Counted from the first letter of the stretch, positions 48,171 through 55,994 are shown. The stretch is DNA of 64,000 nucleotides from Palsa-504 sp963835775 (GCA_963835775.1 CAWIHB010000024.1:310001-374000), one strand, 5' to 3'. Translations and numbers: made by a program. Notes: generated by a model not told the origin, from the sequence alone.

Positions 48171-49844
48171 CTAGTGGTGCAGTCCGGTGTCCGGCAGTTC
48201 ATCTTGCCCGCTCTGCCTGGCGATGAGATCCAGCGTCTCCTCACGCGGCAGGGAGGTGGCCAGCGCCCAGTAGTAGATGATCAGGCTGAAGCCCGCCACC
48301 ACCAGGAAGTCCCACCAGAATGGGATGTGGAAGGTGTTAATCGGAGGTGCGCCGCCGGTGCCTTTGAGCGGGTACTGGCCCAGCCAGGAGATGATGCCCA
48401 TGCCGATCAGATAGAACGGCAGCCACTGCGCCGACTTCCAGTCCAGCGGCGGCCGCTGCGGGTCGAAGGCCATGAAGATGCCGATCAGGATGTAGCCGAT
48501 CGCCAGGCAGGCGCCGAGCTTCCATACCACGACGAAGCCGGACCAGTAGATGAGCATGTTGGCGATGATGAAGGCGAGCGGCGACAGGACAGTGGCGCCC
48601 GGCATCCGGTAGGGCCTAGTCGCGTCGGGAAGCTTCTTGCGGAAATCGCCCAGTGACAGCGGTGCGCCCGCGTACATGAGCACGCTCGCGCCGGTGACCA
48701 GGCCGACCAGCGACTTCCAGCTGGGGAACGGCAGCAGGAAGAGCAGGCCGAACGCGAACGCCATGATCAGGCTGAACCACGGCACGCCGTTTCGGTCGGT
48801 CCACTGGAAGACCTGCGGGTAGTACCTGTTCCTGGCCAGACCGTAGCCGACCCGCGAGGTGGAGGTCTGGTAGATCAGGCCGGTGCCGAACGGGGAGACG
48901 AATGCGTCGATGTGCAGGATCGTCGCCCAGAAGCCGAGCCCGGCCAGGCCGGCCACGGCGGCGAACGGGTAGATGAGCACCGGGTTGGTCGCCGGGATGC
49001 CCTGGAAGCCGTGGTGCAGCAGGTCGGGCGGCGTGGCGCCGATGATGACGACCTGGAGCATGCAGTAGATGAACGTGCCGAGCAGGACCGCGATGATGAT
49101 CGCGCGCGGCAGGTTGCGCGCCGGGTCCTTGATCTCGCCTGCGAGCTGGTCGGCCTGCTCGAAGCCGAGGTAGGAGAACACGATGCCCGCGCTGGGGATG
49201 GCGGCCAAAACGGCCTTGATGCCGAACGGGTTGAACCCGCCGCCGCCGGGGGTGAAGTTGCCGCCGTGGAACTTGAACAGCAGGATGACGATGGTGAGCA
49301 GCGGGATGGCGACCTTCCACCACGTGATGGTGCTGTTGACCCGGGCGAACAGCCGCACCGCGAGGAAATTGATCCCGGTGAAGATGGCCATCAGGAGGAT
49401 CGTCCACAGGAAGCCACTGGTCGTGGAGACGCCCTTCACCGGGTCGTATATGCCATGGAAGTAGTACTGGGCGTACTGCATGACCGCGAAGCACTCGATC
49501 GGCGCGACAGTAACGGCCTGCAGCCAGGAGAAGAAGCCGAACGAGATGCCCGCTATGCTGCCGTACGCCAGGTGCGGGAACCTGGCCGTCCCGCCCGCGA
49601 TGGGGTACATCGCGCCGAGCTCGGCGTGCAGGAGCGCCAGGACAATGACGCAGACCCCCCCGATGAGCCAGCCGTAGATGGCCGCCGGCCCGGCCGCGAC
49701 TGCGGCGCCCATCCCGGCGAACAGCCATCCCGAGCCGATAATCGAGGTCTCCGATGCCCAGGTGGCACCGACCAGCCCGATTTCGCGCCGCAGGCCGACG
49801 TCAGACGGCCTGGTGACGGTTTCAGTCCCAGATTCAGATGCCAT
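48171..49844 (-). CDS. APC-superfamily amino acid/polyamine permease
   Basis: A 557-residue permease with about 12-14 membrane helices. The N-terminus has GLVGATWASETSIIGSGWLF and LLHAELGAMYPIAGGTARFP (TM1-2 with the conserved Gly/Pro). FSYLGFEQADQLAGEIKDPARN is the APC signature (helix 6-loop region). The C-terminus is cytosolic and charged. The substrate, an amino acid or amine, cannot be assigned. ATG 49844 with GGGAAAGAG upstream. The promoter region carries a perfect CRP site. Confidence 0.9.
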   Translation of the reverse strand: MASESGTETVTRPSDVGLRREIGLVGATWASETSIIGSGWLFAGMGAAVAAGPAAIYGWLIGGVCVIVLALLHAELGAMYPIAGGTARFPHLAYGSIAGISFGFFSWLQAVTVAPIECFAVMQYAQYYFHGIYDPVKGVSTTSGFLWTILLMAIFTGINFLAVRLFARVNSTITWWKVAIPLLTIVILLFKFHGGNFTPGGGGFNPFGIKAVLAAIPSAGIVFSYLGFEQADQLAGEIKDPARNLPRAIIIAVLLGTFIYCMLQVVIIGATPPDLLHHGFQGIPATNPVLIYPFAAVAGLAGLGFWATILHIDAFVSPFGTGLIYQTSTSRVGYGLARNRYYPQVFQWTDRNGVPWFSLIMAFAFGLLFLLPFPSWKSLVGLVTGASVLMYAGAPLSLGDFRKKLPDATRPYRMPGATVLSPLAFIIANMLIYWSGFVVVWKLGACLAIGYILIGIFMAFDPQRPPLDWKSAQWLPFYLIGMGIISWLGQYPLKGTGGAPPINTFHIPFWWDFLVVAGFSLIIYYWALATSLPREETLDLIARQSGQDELPDTGLHH

Positions 49845-50105
49845 GATCGATCTCTTTCCCGATCGTGCCCCGTAGGGCTAGCTACCCTCCATCGAGATAC
49901 CCGCCAGGATCAGGACAGCATCCCGTATGCATCGAGTGAGATCATCGTAGGGATCATCGTGATTGCTGAGAAGTGTTCATCCGGATTCGTTTTGATAACG
50001 CAGGTCAAGGCCCGGTTCCGGCGCTAAGGGGGTGGCTGGGAGGTCCGCCGCCATCACGCGGACATGTCCTTAAAATAACTCGATGTTACCGATTCACTTG
50101 GTGCT

Positions 50106-50121
50106 TGTGAATGGGTTCACA
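50106..50121. promoter_or_regulatory. Perfect CRP-consensus site upstream of the APC permease
   Basis: TGTGA-ATGGGT-TCACA equals TGTGA-N6-TCACA at all ten specified positions; one more flanking pair extends the dyad (TTGTGA...TCACAA). It is ~270 bases upstream of the permease start and ~50 bases downstream of the CGNR regulator gene. The remaining intergenic sequence (49845-50171) is AT-richer around 50060-50150, with no further gene seen. Confidence 0.65.
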
Positions 50122-50171
50122 AATGAGTAACTCACAATATGGGTAAGCCGCAATACTGATGGCCTAGACCA

Positions 50172-50756
50172 TTAGCTGTCCGGGCCGGCCGGGGCCGGCG
50201 CCTTGGTGTCCGGCTCGTCGTCCCGTTTGCGGGCCCGGAACGCGGATACGTTCGCCCGGTTCATGCACCGATCGGAGCAGTACCGCCTGGTGTTACTGCT
50301 GCTGACGTCGATGAACACGCCGTGGCAGCCCGCCGCCTGGCAGATGCCGAACCGGTCGATGCCCAGGTCAGTGAGCCGGACGGCCAGCCCCATGACCGCC
50401 CCGGCCGCGTACCTGTCGGCCATGGAGCCGCTCTCGGTGTAGTGCACGTGCCAGGGCTGGCCATCGTGCCCGGACAGTTGCGGATGGACCGGGTGCTGGA
50501 TGAGCAGCGTGTTCAGCCGGGCCGCGGCGTCCTCGCCGTCGCCGTCCGCGCACGCCACGAAGAAGGCCCGGAACTCCAGCCGCAGACCCCGCAGCGCGTC
50601 GAGGTCGTTGCGGGTCATGCCGGTGCTCAGGTGTTCCCGGTCCGCGACCAGGGCCCGCAACCCGTCCAGGTTGACCAGCCGGTCGCCATCCTCGCCCCCG
50701 CCGCCGGCCGTGTTCACGAGCCGTACCGCGAGTTCAGCGTAGGAGTTGAGATCCAC
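50172..50756 (-). CDS. CGNR zinc-finger / ABATE-domain regulator
   Basis: A 194-residue protein. The N-terminal domain (residues 1-~130: YAELAVRLVNTAGGG, LRALVADREHLSTGMT, LRLEFRAFFVACA) is the stress-response ABATE-like domain. The C-terminus is the CGNR zinc finger: FGICQAAGCHGVFIDVS, then TRRYCSDRCMNRANVSAFRARK. Here the canonical CGNR is CMNR. The family binds DNA and is linked to stress regulation. GTG 50756, with CCGGAG only 1 base upstream. It precedes the APC permease on the same strand by 327 bases. Confidence 0.87.
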   Translation of the reverse strand: MDLNSYAELAVRLVNTAGGGGEDGDRLVNLDGLRALVADREHLSTGMTRNDLDALRGLRLEFRAFFVACADGDGEDAAARLNTLLIQHPVHPQLSGHDGQPWHVHYTESGSMADRYAAGAVMGLAVRLTDLGIDRFGICQAAGCHGVFIDVSSSNTRRYCSDRCMNRANVSAFRARKRDDEPDTKAPAPAGPDS

Positions 50757-51096
50757 TCCGGTCCCTAGCTGCGGGAGATAGATGTAATGGCCTGTTGCCG
50801 CTATCGAGTATTACACCATCCGCGCTGGCTATGCCAGCAGCACGCCGGCGCCGTGTAGCACAATGGTTACCCGGGAGACCCCCATGCCAATCCCGATCCC
50901 AACTCGACGGGCCGGAATTCGGCCGCGCTTGCGTCGTCCGAGCCGTCACCCGTCGGCTCATTTGCCCCCATAAGGGGCTTTTCGAACTTAGCGCCTGCGT
51001 TTGGAAACTCAGTAGCGTACGGCAAGATGAGCACTAGACACGGGGCAGTGGACATTCGGGCGGCATCGGACAACATCCGCTGGTGCTGTCTCACGC
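50757..51096. other. Intergenic stretch, 340 bases
   Basis: This lies between the CGNR gene start and the stop of the DUF1707-XRE gene. A small hairpin GCCCC-CATAA-GGGGC (50964-50978) followed by TTTT on the plus strand resembles a weak terminator. A 77-codon minus-strand frame overlaps the upstream stop by ATGA (51097-51100) but has no GC3 bias; I treat it as non-coding. Confidence 0.45.
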
Positions 51097-51609
51097 TCAT
51101 GCTGTGGGTGGCAGGTGACAGAGCAGAGCTAGGGCAAGAGGTCTGCCTGCTTGCTTGGCTCCGGAAGGCGCGCCTGCCTGCTCCTCGGCCGGGCCGAACA
51201 TCTTGTCAACCGTCAGGTCGAAGAACCGCGCGATCGCGAACGCCAGCGGGAGCGACGGCAGGTAGCGGCCGCTCTCGATCAAGCTGACCGTCCGGCGCGA
51301 CAAGCCCAGGGCCTCGGCCAGATCGGCCTGCGACATCTCCCGCTGGATGCGCTGGTCCCGGACCCGGGCGGGCGTTCTCGGCGGCTGGCCTGCGATCAGC
51401 CGGGCGGGGATACCGTCGGTGACCGCGGCCAGCTCCGCATAGGTCCGCGACGCGAGCGCCTGGCCCACACGTATCTCGAACTCGGCCTTGGCCAGCCGCT
51501 CCCGCACGAATTCGGCCTTGAGCACTTCGATCGCCTGCTCGCGGTCGGCGTGGGATGCTCGCAGGTGGCCGCGGCCCTCCTCCGGTACCGCGATTGCGGG
51601 CAGGGTCAC
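51097..51609 (-). CDS. DUF1707-XRE fusion regulator
   Basis: A 170-residue two-domain protein. Residues ~14-70 are a DUF1707 (SHOCT-like) domain: LRASHADREQAIEVLKAEFV, AKAEFEIRVGQALASRTYAE. Residues ~82-145 are an XRE helix-turn-helix: QREMSQADLAEALGLSRRTV, then SLIESGRYLPSLPLAFAIAR and FFDLTVDKMFGPAEE. The HTH is a close paralogue of the stand-alone XRE protein at 52058-52267. ATG 51609 overlaps the membrane protein's stop (ATGA). A DUF1707-HTH fusion is uncommon in my experience; it may arise from insertion of a DUF1707 segment in front of a duplicated XRE gene. Confidence 0.85.
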   Translation of the reverse strand: MTLPAIAVPEEGRGHLRASHADREQAIEVLKAEFVRERLAKAEFEIRVGQALASRTYAELAAVTDGIPARLIAGQPPRTPARVRDQRIQREMSQADLAEALGLSRRTVSLIESGRYLPSLPLAFAIARFFDLTVDKMFGPAEEQAGAPSGAKQAGRPLALALLCHLPPTA

Positions 51610-52061
51610 GAGTTGACCGGGGATCGCGTCTGGTGCCCGGTGTTCGCATCATCCGGCGTGCCCTCTTCCGCGACACCGTAGTTCGACAAGCCGAGCAGGT
51701 AGCCAAAGCCCGTGACGGCGAGGATGACCGCGAACGGCCACCACCAGGCGGCCTTGACCGCGATCGCGGCCGTAAGGCCGATGAATGCGGCGATCGCCGC
51801 CAGATTGCAGGCCAGCGCCCGCGACCGCAGGCTGAGCAGCTTCTGGCGCTCATCCGCCCGGGACCCGGCCAGCGCGCCCTCGTCGGTGTCCTGGCCGCCC
51901 ATCCGGTACCAGGAGATCGCGCGGGCGGCGACCAGGATCACGGCCATGATCGAGACCCACCACAGCGGGCCGCCGCGTACCAGCCACGCGGCGGCGAACA
52001 GCGCCCCGGCCAGCGCGATCGCCGCGGGCTTGCGCAGCCGGGGGGAAATGAACGTCATCAT
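51606..52061 (-). CDS. Small membrane protein of the XRE operon
   Basis: A 151-residue protein with four hydrophobic segments in two pairs: PAAIALAGALFAAAWLV and LWWVSIMAVILVAARAI, then NLAAIAAFIGLTAAIAVKAA and WWPFAVILAVTGFGYLLGL. A charged cytosolic loop (RADERQKLLSLRSRAL) joins them. It is the type of membrane partner often encoded beside short XRE regulators (DUF2178-like). It overlaps both neighbours by ATGA, so the three proteins are co-translated. A membrane sensor or sequestering role for the XRE proteins is inferred. Confidence 0.8.
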   Translation of the reverse strand: MMTFISPRLRKPAAIALAGALFAAAWLVRGGPLWWVSIMAVILVAARAISWYRMGGQDTDEGALAGSRADERQKLLSLRSRALACNLAAIAAFIGLTAAIAVKAAWWWPFAVILAVTGFGYLLGLSNYGVAEEGTPDDANTGHQTRSPVNS

Positions 52062-52267
52062 CTGCCTGCCTCCTCATCCTCTGGATCGAACATCTTGTCG
52101 ACCGTCAGGTCGAAGAACCGCGCGATCGCGAACGCCAGCGGCAGCGAAGGGAGATACCGCCCGCTCTCGATGGAGATCACTGTCTGGCGCGACACTCCCA
52201 GCGCCGCCGCCAGCTCGGCCTGTGACAGGCCCCGCTGCGTCCGCTGCTCCCGGACCCGGTTCCGCAT
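52058..52267 (-). CDS. Short XRE-family transcription regulator, leaderless and probably autoregulated
   Basis: A 69-residue stand-alone HTH protein of the type paired with membrane proteins. The HTH is QRGLSQAELAAALGVSRQTV, followed by ISIESGRYLPSLPLAFAIAR and a FFDLTVDKMFDPEDEE tail. It starts at ATG 52267, 6 bases after a -10 box, so the message is leaderless. The two AAGG-N2-CCTT palindromes covering the -35 and -10 boxes are its obvious candidate operators. It is the first gene of the operon; its paralogue is the HTH half of the third gene. Confidence 0.9.
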   Translation of the reverse strand: MRNRVREQRTQRGLSQAELAAALGVSRQTVISIESGRYLPSLPLAFAIARFFDLTVDKMFDPEDEEAGR

Positions 52268-52313
52268 GATGTCAAGGTACCTTTACCTGTCGGCGATGTC
52301 AAGGACCCTTTAC
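52268..52313 (-). promoter_or_regulatory. Leaderless promoter with two AAGG-N2-CCTT operators of the XRE operon
   Basis: On the minus strand TTGACA (52302-52297), a 17-base spacer, TACCTT (52279-52274), then 6 bases to the ATG. GATGTCAAGG..CCTTTAC occurs twice (52268-52286 and 52295-52313; 27-base period). The palindromes AAGGTACCTT (52274-52283) and AAGGACCCTT (52301-52310) cover the -10 and adjoin the -35 box. A repressor dimer at each would block transcription. Confidence 0.8.
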
Positions 52314-52334
52314 AAGAACGGCAGCGGCGTCGCC

Positions 52335-52406
52335 GCACGCACCACAGTCGCGCTCACTCGAACCGGCCGCGCCGCGCTGGACACCTACACCACCGTGCTA
52401 CGGCAC
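52335..52406 (+). pseudogene. C-terminal remnant of a winged-helix regulator
   Basis: About 24 codons read ARTTVALTRTGRAALDTY and continue TTVLRH, matching the end of MarR/HTH_34-type regulators ('R.R..V.LT..GRAAL..Y...LR'). No start or helix-turn-helix precedes it; the upstream sequence is the XRE promoter. It looks like debris of a regulator replaced or interrupted at the XRE operon boundary. Confidence 0.4.
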
Positions 52407-52459
52407 GACTCACACGCCGCATCAGGCCGGCTCAGACCGCGATCTGTACAGTGTTGATC

Positions 52460-53428
52460 ATGTTTGCTGTGACTGCCGCGCGTATTGATCCTGATGATCC
52501 GCTGTCCGGGATGGACCTCGGCGAGCGCCCGGACCCGATGGCGCCCGAGGGCTGGGTGACGGTCACGGTCAAGGCGGCATCGCTCAACCACCACGACGTC
52601 TGGACCCTGCGCGGGGTGGGCATCTCGGCCGACCGGCTGCCCATCGTGCTCGGCTGTGACGCGGCGGGCCTGGACGCCGAGGGCAACGAGGTCATCGTGC
52701 ACTCGGTGATCGCCGATGCGGACGCGGGCGGCGGCGACGAGACCCTGGACCCGCGCCGGTCGCTGCTGTCCGAGCGCCACGACGGCACCTTCGCCCAGCA
52801 GGTCGTCGTGCCGCGGCGCAACCTGGTGCCCAAGCCGGCCGCGCTGTCCTTCGCGGAAGCGGCCTGCCTGCCGACCGCCTACCTGACCGCCTACAAGATG
52901 CTGTTCGAGAAGTCCGGCGTCCAGCCCGGCTCGACCATCCTGGTCCAGGGCGCCGGCGGCGGGGTGGCCACCGCGCTGATCCTGCTCGGCCGGGCGGCGG
53001 GCTTCCGGGTGTGGGCGACCAGCCGCAGCGAGGCCAAGCAGGAGCGCGCCCTCGAGCTCGGCGCGGACCGGGCCTTCCCGGCCGGCGCCCGGCTGCCCGA
53101 GCGGGTCGACGTGGTGATGGAGACCGTCGGCCAGGCCACCTGGAGCCATTCGGTCCGGTCGCTCAAGCCAGGCGGCCGGATCGTGATCTCCGGCGCGACC
53201 AGTGGTGACGCCCCGCCCGCCGAGCTGACCAGGATCTTCTTCACCCAGCTGTCGGTGACCGGCTCGACCATGGGCACCCGCGACCAGCTTCTCCGGCTGG
53301 CCAGGTTCCTCGAGCAGACCGGCGCCCGGCCGGCGATCGACCGGGTGCTGCCGCTGGCGGAGGCCCGCGCCGGCTTTGCCGCCATGGTCGGCGGCGACCT
53401 GTTCGGCAAGATCGTCTTCCAGTGCTAG
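52460..53428 (+). CDS. Zinc-type MDR alcohol dehydrogenase / quinone oxidoreductase-like
   Basis: A 322-residue medium-chain dehydrogenase/reductase. The GroES-like N-terminus has VTVTVKAASLNHHDVWTLRG and LPIVLGCDAAGLDAEG; the Rossmann part has PGSTILVQGAGGGVATALIL (nucleotide-binding Gly-rich loop) and the usual GRIVISGATSG. The catalytic zinc Cys is not obvious, and a structural-zinc Cys cluster is absent, so a quinone-reductase-type (zinc-free) enzyme is likely. ATG 52460 is 7 bases after TACAGT (52447-52452) with no Shine-Dalgarno: another leaderless transcript. Confidence 0.88.
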   Translation: MFAVTAARIDPDDPLSGMDLGERPDPMAPEGWVTVTVKAASLNHHDVWTLRGVGISADRLPIVLGCDAAGLDAEGNEVIVHSVIADADAGGGDETLDPRRSLLSERHDGTFAQQVVVPRRNLVPKPAALSFAEAACLPTAYLTAYKMLFEKSGVQPGSTILVQGAGGGVATALILLGRAAGFRVWATSRSEAKQERALELGADRAFPAGARLPERVDVVMETVGQATWSHSVRSLKPGGRIVISGATSGDAPPAELTRIFFTQLSVTGSTMGTRDQLLRLARFLEQTGARPAIDRVLPLAEARAGFAAMVGGDLFGKIVFQC

Positions 53429-53468
53429 CCCGGGGGGACGCTGCTAGCCCGGGGGGACGACCCCCCGG
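53423..53468. terminator. GC-rich hairpin and 19-base-period repeat at the end of the MDR gene
   Basis: TGCTAGCCCGGGGGGACG is duplicated in tandem (53423-53440 and 53442-53459) and includes the TAG stop. CCGGGGGG-ACGA-CCCCCCGG (53449-53468) is a perfect 8-bp stem with a 4-base loop between the convergent MDR and PadR genes. There is no T-tract, so it is terminator-like rather than classical. Confidence 0.6.
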
Positions 53469-53590
53469 AACCCCCCGGTGCGCTTCGCGCCCGCTGCGGT
53501 GCTCGCCGTAGTATCGCCCGGCCGGAGGGGCCAGGGCCCCTCGCGGACCGGGCGATTGCGGCTTGAGCCGCGGTATTCGCCGTACCGTGC

Positions 53591-54874
53591 CTACTGGCCG
53601 GGGGAGTCCTCGGGCTTGCCCTGCTGAACTGGAACTTCGGGGTCCCCTGGCGGCTGGTCGGCGTCGCGCGGCGCGGGTTCCTCGCGGCCCGGGCCGAAGA
53701 TCTCGGTCTTGATGCGCTCGAGCGCGTCTTCCAGGATCGTGCGCAGGTCGGTGATGACGTTCTCGCCGACCTCGCTGGACTGCATGGCCAGCCTCCGCAG
53801 GTCTGAGGTGAACTGGACGGCCACCCGCTCCAGATCGCGGAACGTCCCGAAGTCCACCGACCCAGGCCAGCCGCGCCGCCCGCGCATCCGGGCCCAATCC
53901 TCCCAGCCGTGCCGGCCCGGCCAGTCTGTCCAGCCCGACCAGCCCGGAGGCGTTTCCCACTCCTGCTCGCCGCTGCTGAACCGGGCGCCCGCCTCCTCGC
54001 GGAGCCGCCGCGCGTGCTCGCGGACCCGCCGGGCCGCGTCCTCCGCCCGGCTACGTCCCGCAGCACCCGCCGATCCCGCAGCACCCGCCGATCCCGCAGC
54101 ACCCGCCGATCCCGCAGCAGCCGCGCCCGCCGCTCCCGCAGCACCCGTCGCGCCGCCAGATCGCGTTGACCCCGCTGACCCGGCCGACCTGGCCGGCCCC
54201 GGCTGGTCCTCCAGCCCCTCGTCCGTCGCCTGCTCCCAGGCGTCGTCGCGGACCCGCCTGGCCTGCTCGCGGGCCTGCTGGTAGTGGTCCTTGGCCTCGT
54301 CCCTGGCCCGCCGCGCCTGCTCCTTGGCCTCCTCGCGCGACTGCCTGGACTGGTCCAGCGCCTCCCCGCGGGATCGCCGAGCCTCCTCGAGCGTCTCCTC
54401 GCGGGCTCGCCTGGCCTCGTCCATCGCCTCCTGGCGGGACTGCCGGGCCTGATCGCGGGACTCGGCGCCCACCTCCTTGCTGGCCCGCCGGGACTCGCGG
54501 GCCGCCCAGGTCAGCTCCTCGCGCAGGCTGCGCACGGTCTGCCTGACGTCTTCCCTGACCTCGCGGACGATGTCGCTGACCGACGCGGACAGCTCTTCCT
54601 CGAGCTCGTCGAGCTCATCGCTGCGGCTGCGCAGTTCCTCGCGGCCGGCCTCGGTGATGCGGTAGACCTTGCGGCCGTCCACCTCGTCGTGAGTGACCAG
54701 GCCCTCTTCCTCGAGCCGGGCCAGCCGGGGGTAGATCGTGCCGGGGGAAGGCGAATACACGCCCATGAACCGGTCGCGTAGCAGCCGGATGACCTCATAG
54801 CCGTGCCTGGGCTCCTCATCGAGCAGCCGCAGCAGGTACAGCCGGAGGCTGCCGTGGCGGAATACCGGACTCAA
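53591..54874 (-). CDS. PadR-family regulator with long apolipoprotein-like helical extension
   Basis: A 427-residue protein. Residues 1-~90 are a PadR winged helix (RLYLLRLLDEEPRHGYEVIR, SPSPGTIYPRLARLEEEGLV). Residues ~90-230 form a highly charged heptad-like helix with repeated Arg/Glu/Asp-Gln segments (EARRAREETLEEARRSRGEA). A Gly/Ala/Ser repeat (residues ~240-270, encoded by 18-base tandem repeats at 54058-54118) and a C-terminal domain rich in Trp follow, ending with helix VITDLRTILEDALERIKTEI. Normal PadR proteins are 100-190 residues. It is coupled to the DUF4097 gene by ATGA, a pairing common in actinobacteria. Confidence 0.88.
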   Translation of the reverse strand: MSPVFRHGSLRLYLLRLLDEEPRHGYEVIRLLRDRFMGVYSPSPGTIYPRLARLEEEGLVTHDEVDGRKVYRITEAGREELRSRSDELDELEEELSASVSDIVREVREDVRQTVRSLREELTWAARESRRASKEVGAESRDQARQSRQEAMDEARRAREETLEEARRSRGEALDQSRQSREEAKEQARRARDEAKDHYQQAREQARRVRDDAWEQATDEGLEDQPGPARSAGSAGSTRSGGATGAAGAAGAAAAGSAGAAGSAGAAGSAGAAGRSRAEDAARRVREHARRLREEAGARFSSGEQEWETPPGWSGWTDWPGRHGWEDWARMRGRRGWPGSVDFGTFRDLERVAVQFTSDLRRLAMQSSEVGENVITDLRTILEDALERIKTEIFGPGREEPAPRDADQPPGDPEVPVQQGKPEDSPGQ

Positions 54875-55740
54875 CTGGCCTCGCCTTCCATCTCTTTCTC
54901 ATTATCAGGCTGCCCGCCACCGGTATGCGCACCTTGTGGCCCAGTTCGCCGCTCGGCGCGTCGAAGCAGCATGACTCGCCCGGACATGGTGGTCACGGAC
55001 ACATGTCCGGAGCCGGCGCCCAGGTTGCCGCTCACACTGTGCGAGGCAGGCGCCGAGGACCGCCTCAGCGCGGTGAATTCGCTGCGCACATCGCCCGACA
55101 TGGAGTGCAGGTTGACCTGGGCGTCGGTCCTGGCCGGCAGCCTGAGCGTGACCTCGCCGGAGACCGTGGTGACGTGCAGCCCGCCCAGCGGGTCCAGGTC
55201 GATGTCCGCGGTCACGTCGCCGCTGACCGCGTTCGCGTCCAGGCGCTCCAGCCAGCCGTCGGCCAGCGTCAGGTCACCGGACACGGTGCTGAAGCCGAGC
55301 TTGCCGTTGATGCCCTGCGCCTCGAGCGCCCCGGACACCGTGTTGGCGTCTACGTCGCCGGTCACGCCGTCCAGCGTGATCCCGCCCGAGACGCTCTTGA
55401 CCGAGGCGCGGGCGCTGATGCCGCACATCACGGCGTTCGCGCTGACCACGCCGAGCTGGGTCGCGCAGCTGCGCGGGACGGTCACCGTCACCGTGGCCGA
55501 GTGCCGCTGCGGCCGCAGCCATTTCAGCAGGCCCTCCCAGGTGAGGTTCTCGTGCGCGATCGTCAGCACGCCATCGGAGTAGGTCACCTGCAGCGGATCG
55601 CCGTTGACGTTCGACACGTCAAGCGACGGTTTCTCGTCGCTGGCCAGCACGGCCACCGAACCGGCGATGAGCCGGACCCGAAGCCCCGCCACGTGGTCAA
55701 AGTCCAGGCTCGTCGGAGCCTCTATGGTCCAGTGCGCCAT
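54871..55740 (-). CDS. DUF4097 beta-helix-like protein
   Basis: A 289-residue protein built of repeated short strands with the DUF4097 signature: SVSGGITLDGVTGDVDANTV, FSTVSGDLTLADGWL, AVSGDVTADIDLD, TVSGEVTLRLPA, SMSGDVRSEFTAL, TMSGRVMLL (about seven rungs, ~20-residue period). It has no signal peptide; the C-terminus is Gly/Glu-rich and charged. The stop overlaps the PadR start. Probably adhesin-like or a ligand-binding scaffold that senses membrane/cell-surface state for the PadR; function unproved. It starts at ATG 55740 behind a -35/-10 promoter pair. Confidence 0.9.
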   Translation of the reverse strand: MAHWTIEAPTSLDFDHVAGLRVRLIAGSVAVLASDEKPSLDVSNVNGDPLQVTYSDGVLTIAHENLTWEGLLKWLRPQRHSATVTVTVPRSCATQLGVVSANAVMCGISARASVKSVSGGITLDGVTGDVDANTVSGALEAQGINGKLGFSTVSGDLTLADGWLERLDANAVSGDVTADIDLDPLGGLHVTTVSGEVTLRLPARTDAQVNLHSMSGDVRSEFTALRRSSAPASHSVSGNLGAGSGHVSVTTMSGRVMLLRRAERRTGPQGAHTGGGQPDNEKEMEGEAS

Positions 55741-55778
55741 CCGCCCATCCTTCGCCTCTGTCTGCCTATCACACCCTA

Positions 55779-55806
55779 ACGATATATCTCATCTTCCCAA
55801 AGTCAA
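55779..55806 (-). promoter_or_regulatory. Promoter of the DUF4097-PadR operon with AT-rich dyad
   Basis: On the minus strand TTGACT (55806-55801), a 16-base spacer and TATCGT (55784-55779). CGATAT (55780-55785) and ATATCG (55810-55815), and TCTCAT and ATGAGA (55787-55792, 55819-55824), form interleaved inverted repeats over it, the expected place for a PadR operator. This is the only strongly AT-rich tract in the 256-base divergent region. Confidence 0.55.
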
Positions 55807-55940
55807 GACATATCGCGAATGAGACTCCGAGTGAGACGATGCGCCGCCGCGGCTCGTGCGTTCCGATGATCCACGGCAGCCGTCGGCGTTCGCGTGGTGC
55901 GACAATGGGGTTGTGCGATCTCCCGTCGTGGCCGGCCGGA

Positions 55941-55994
55941 ATGATCAGCCTTAATGAGGATCTGGCCGCTCTCCCACGTGACGCGAGCCATTAG
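55941..55994 (+). CDS. 17-codon upstream ORF before the FtsX-like permease
   Basis: ATG 55941 opens a 17-codon frame (MISLNEDLAALPRDASH) ending with TAG at 55992-55994, two bases before the GTG of the permease. The permease lacks an RBS of its own, and an in-frame TGA at 55979 excludes an earlier start, so translation may depend on coupling from this ORF. No RBS better than CCGGA is seen for it. Speculative. Confidence 0.3.
   Translation: MISLNEDLAALPRDASH

Noticed and set aside
50867..51100. 77-codon minus-strand ORF overlapping the DUF1707-XRE stop by ATGA
   Set aside because: Third-position composition is mixed and no family resemblance; the overlap alone is weak evidence.
53709..54284. 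Ser/Arg/Pro-rich plus-strand frames antisense to the PadR gene
   Set aside because: Low-complexity shadows of the repeat-rich PadR coding sequence; no RBS or domain.
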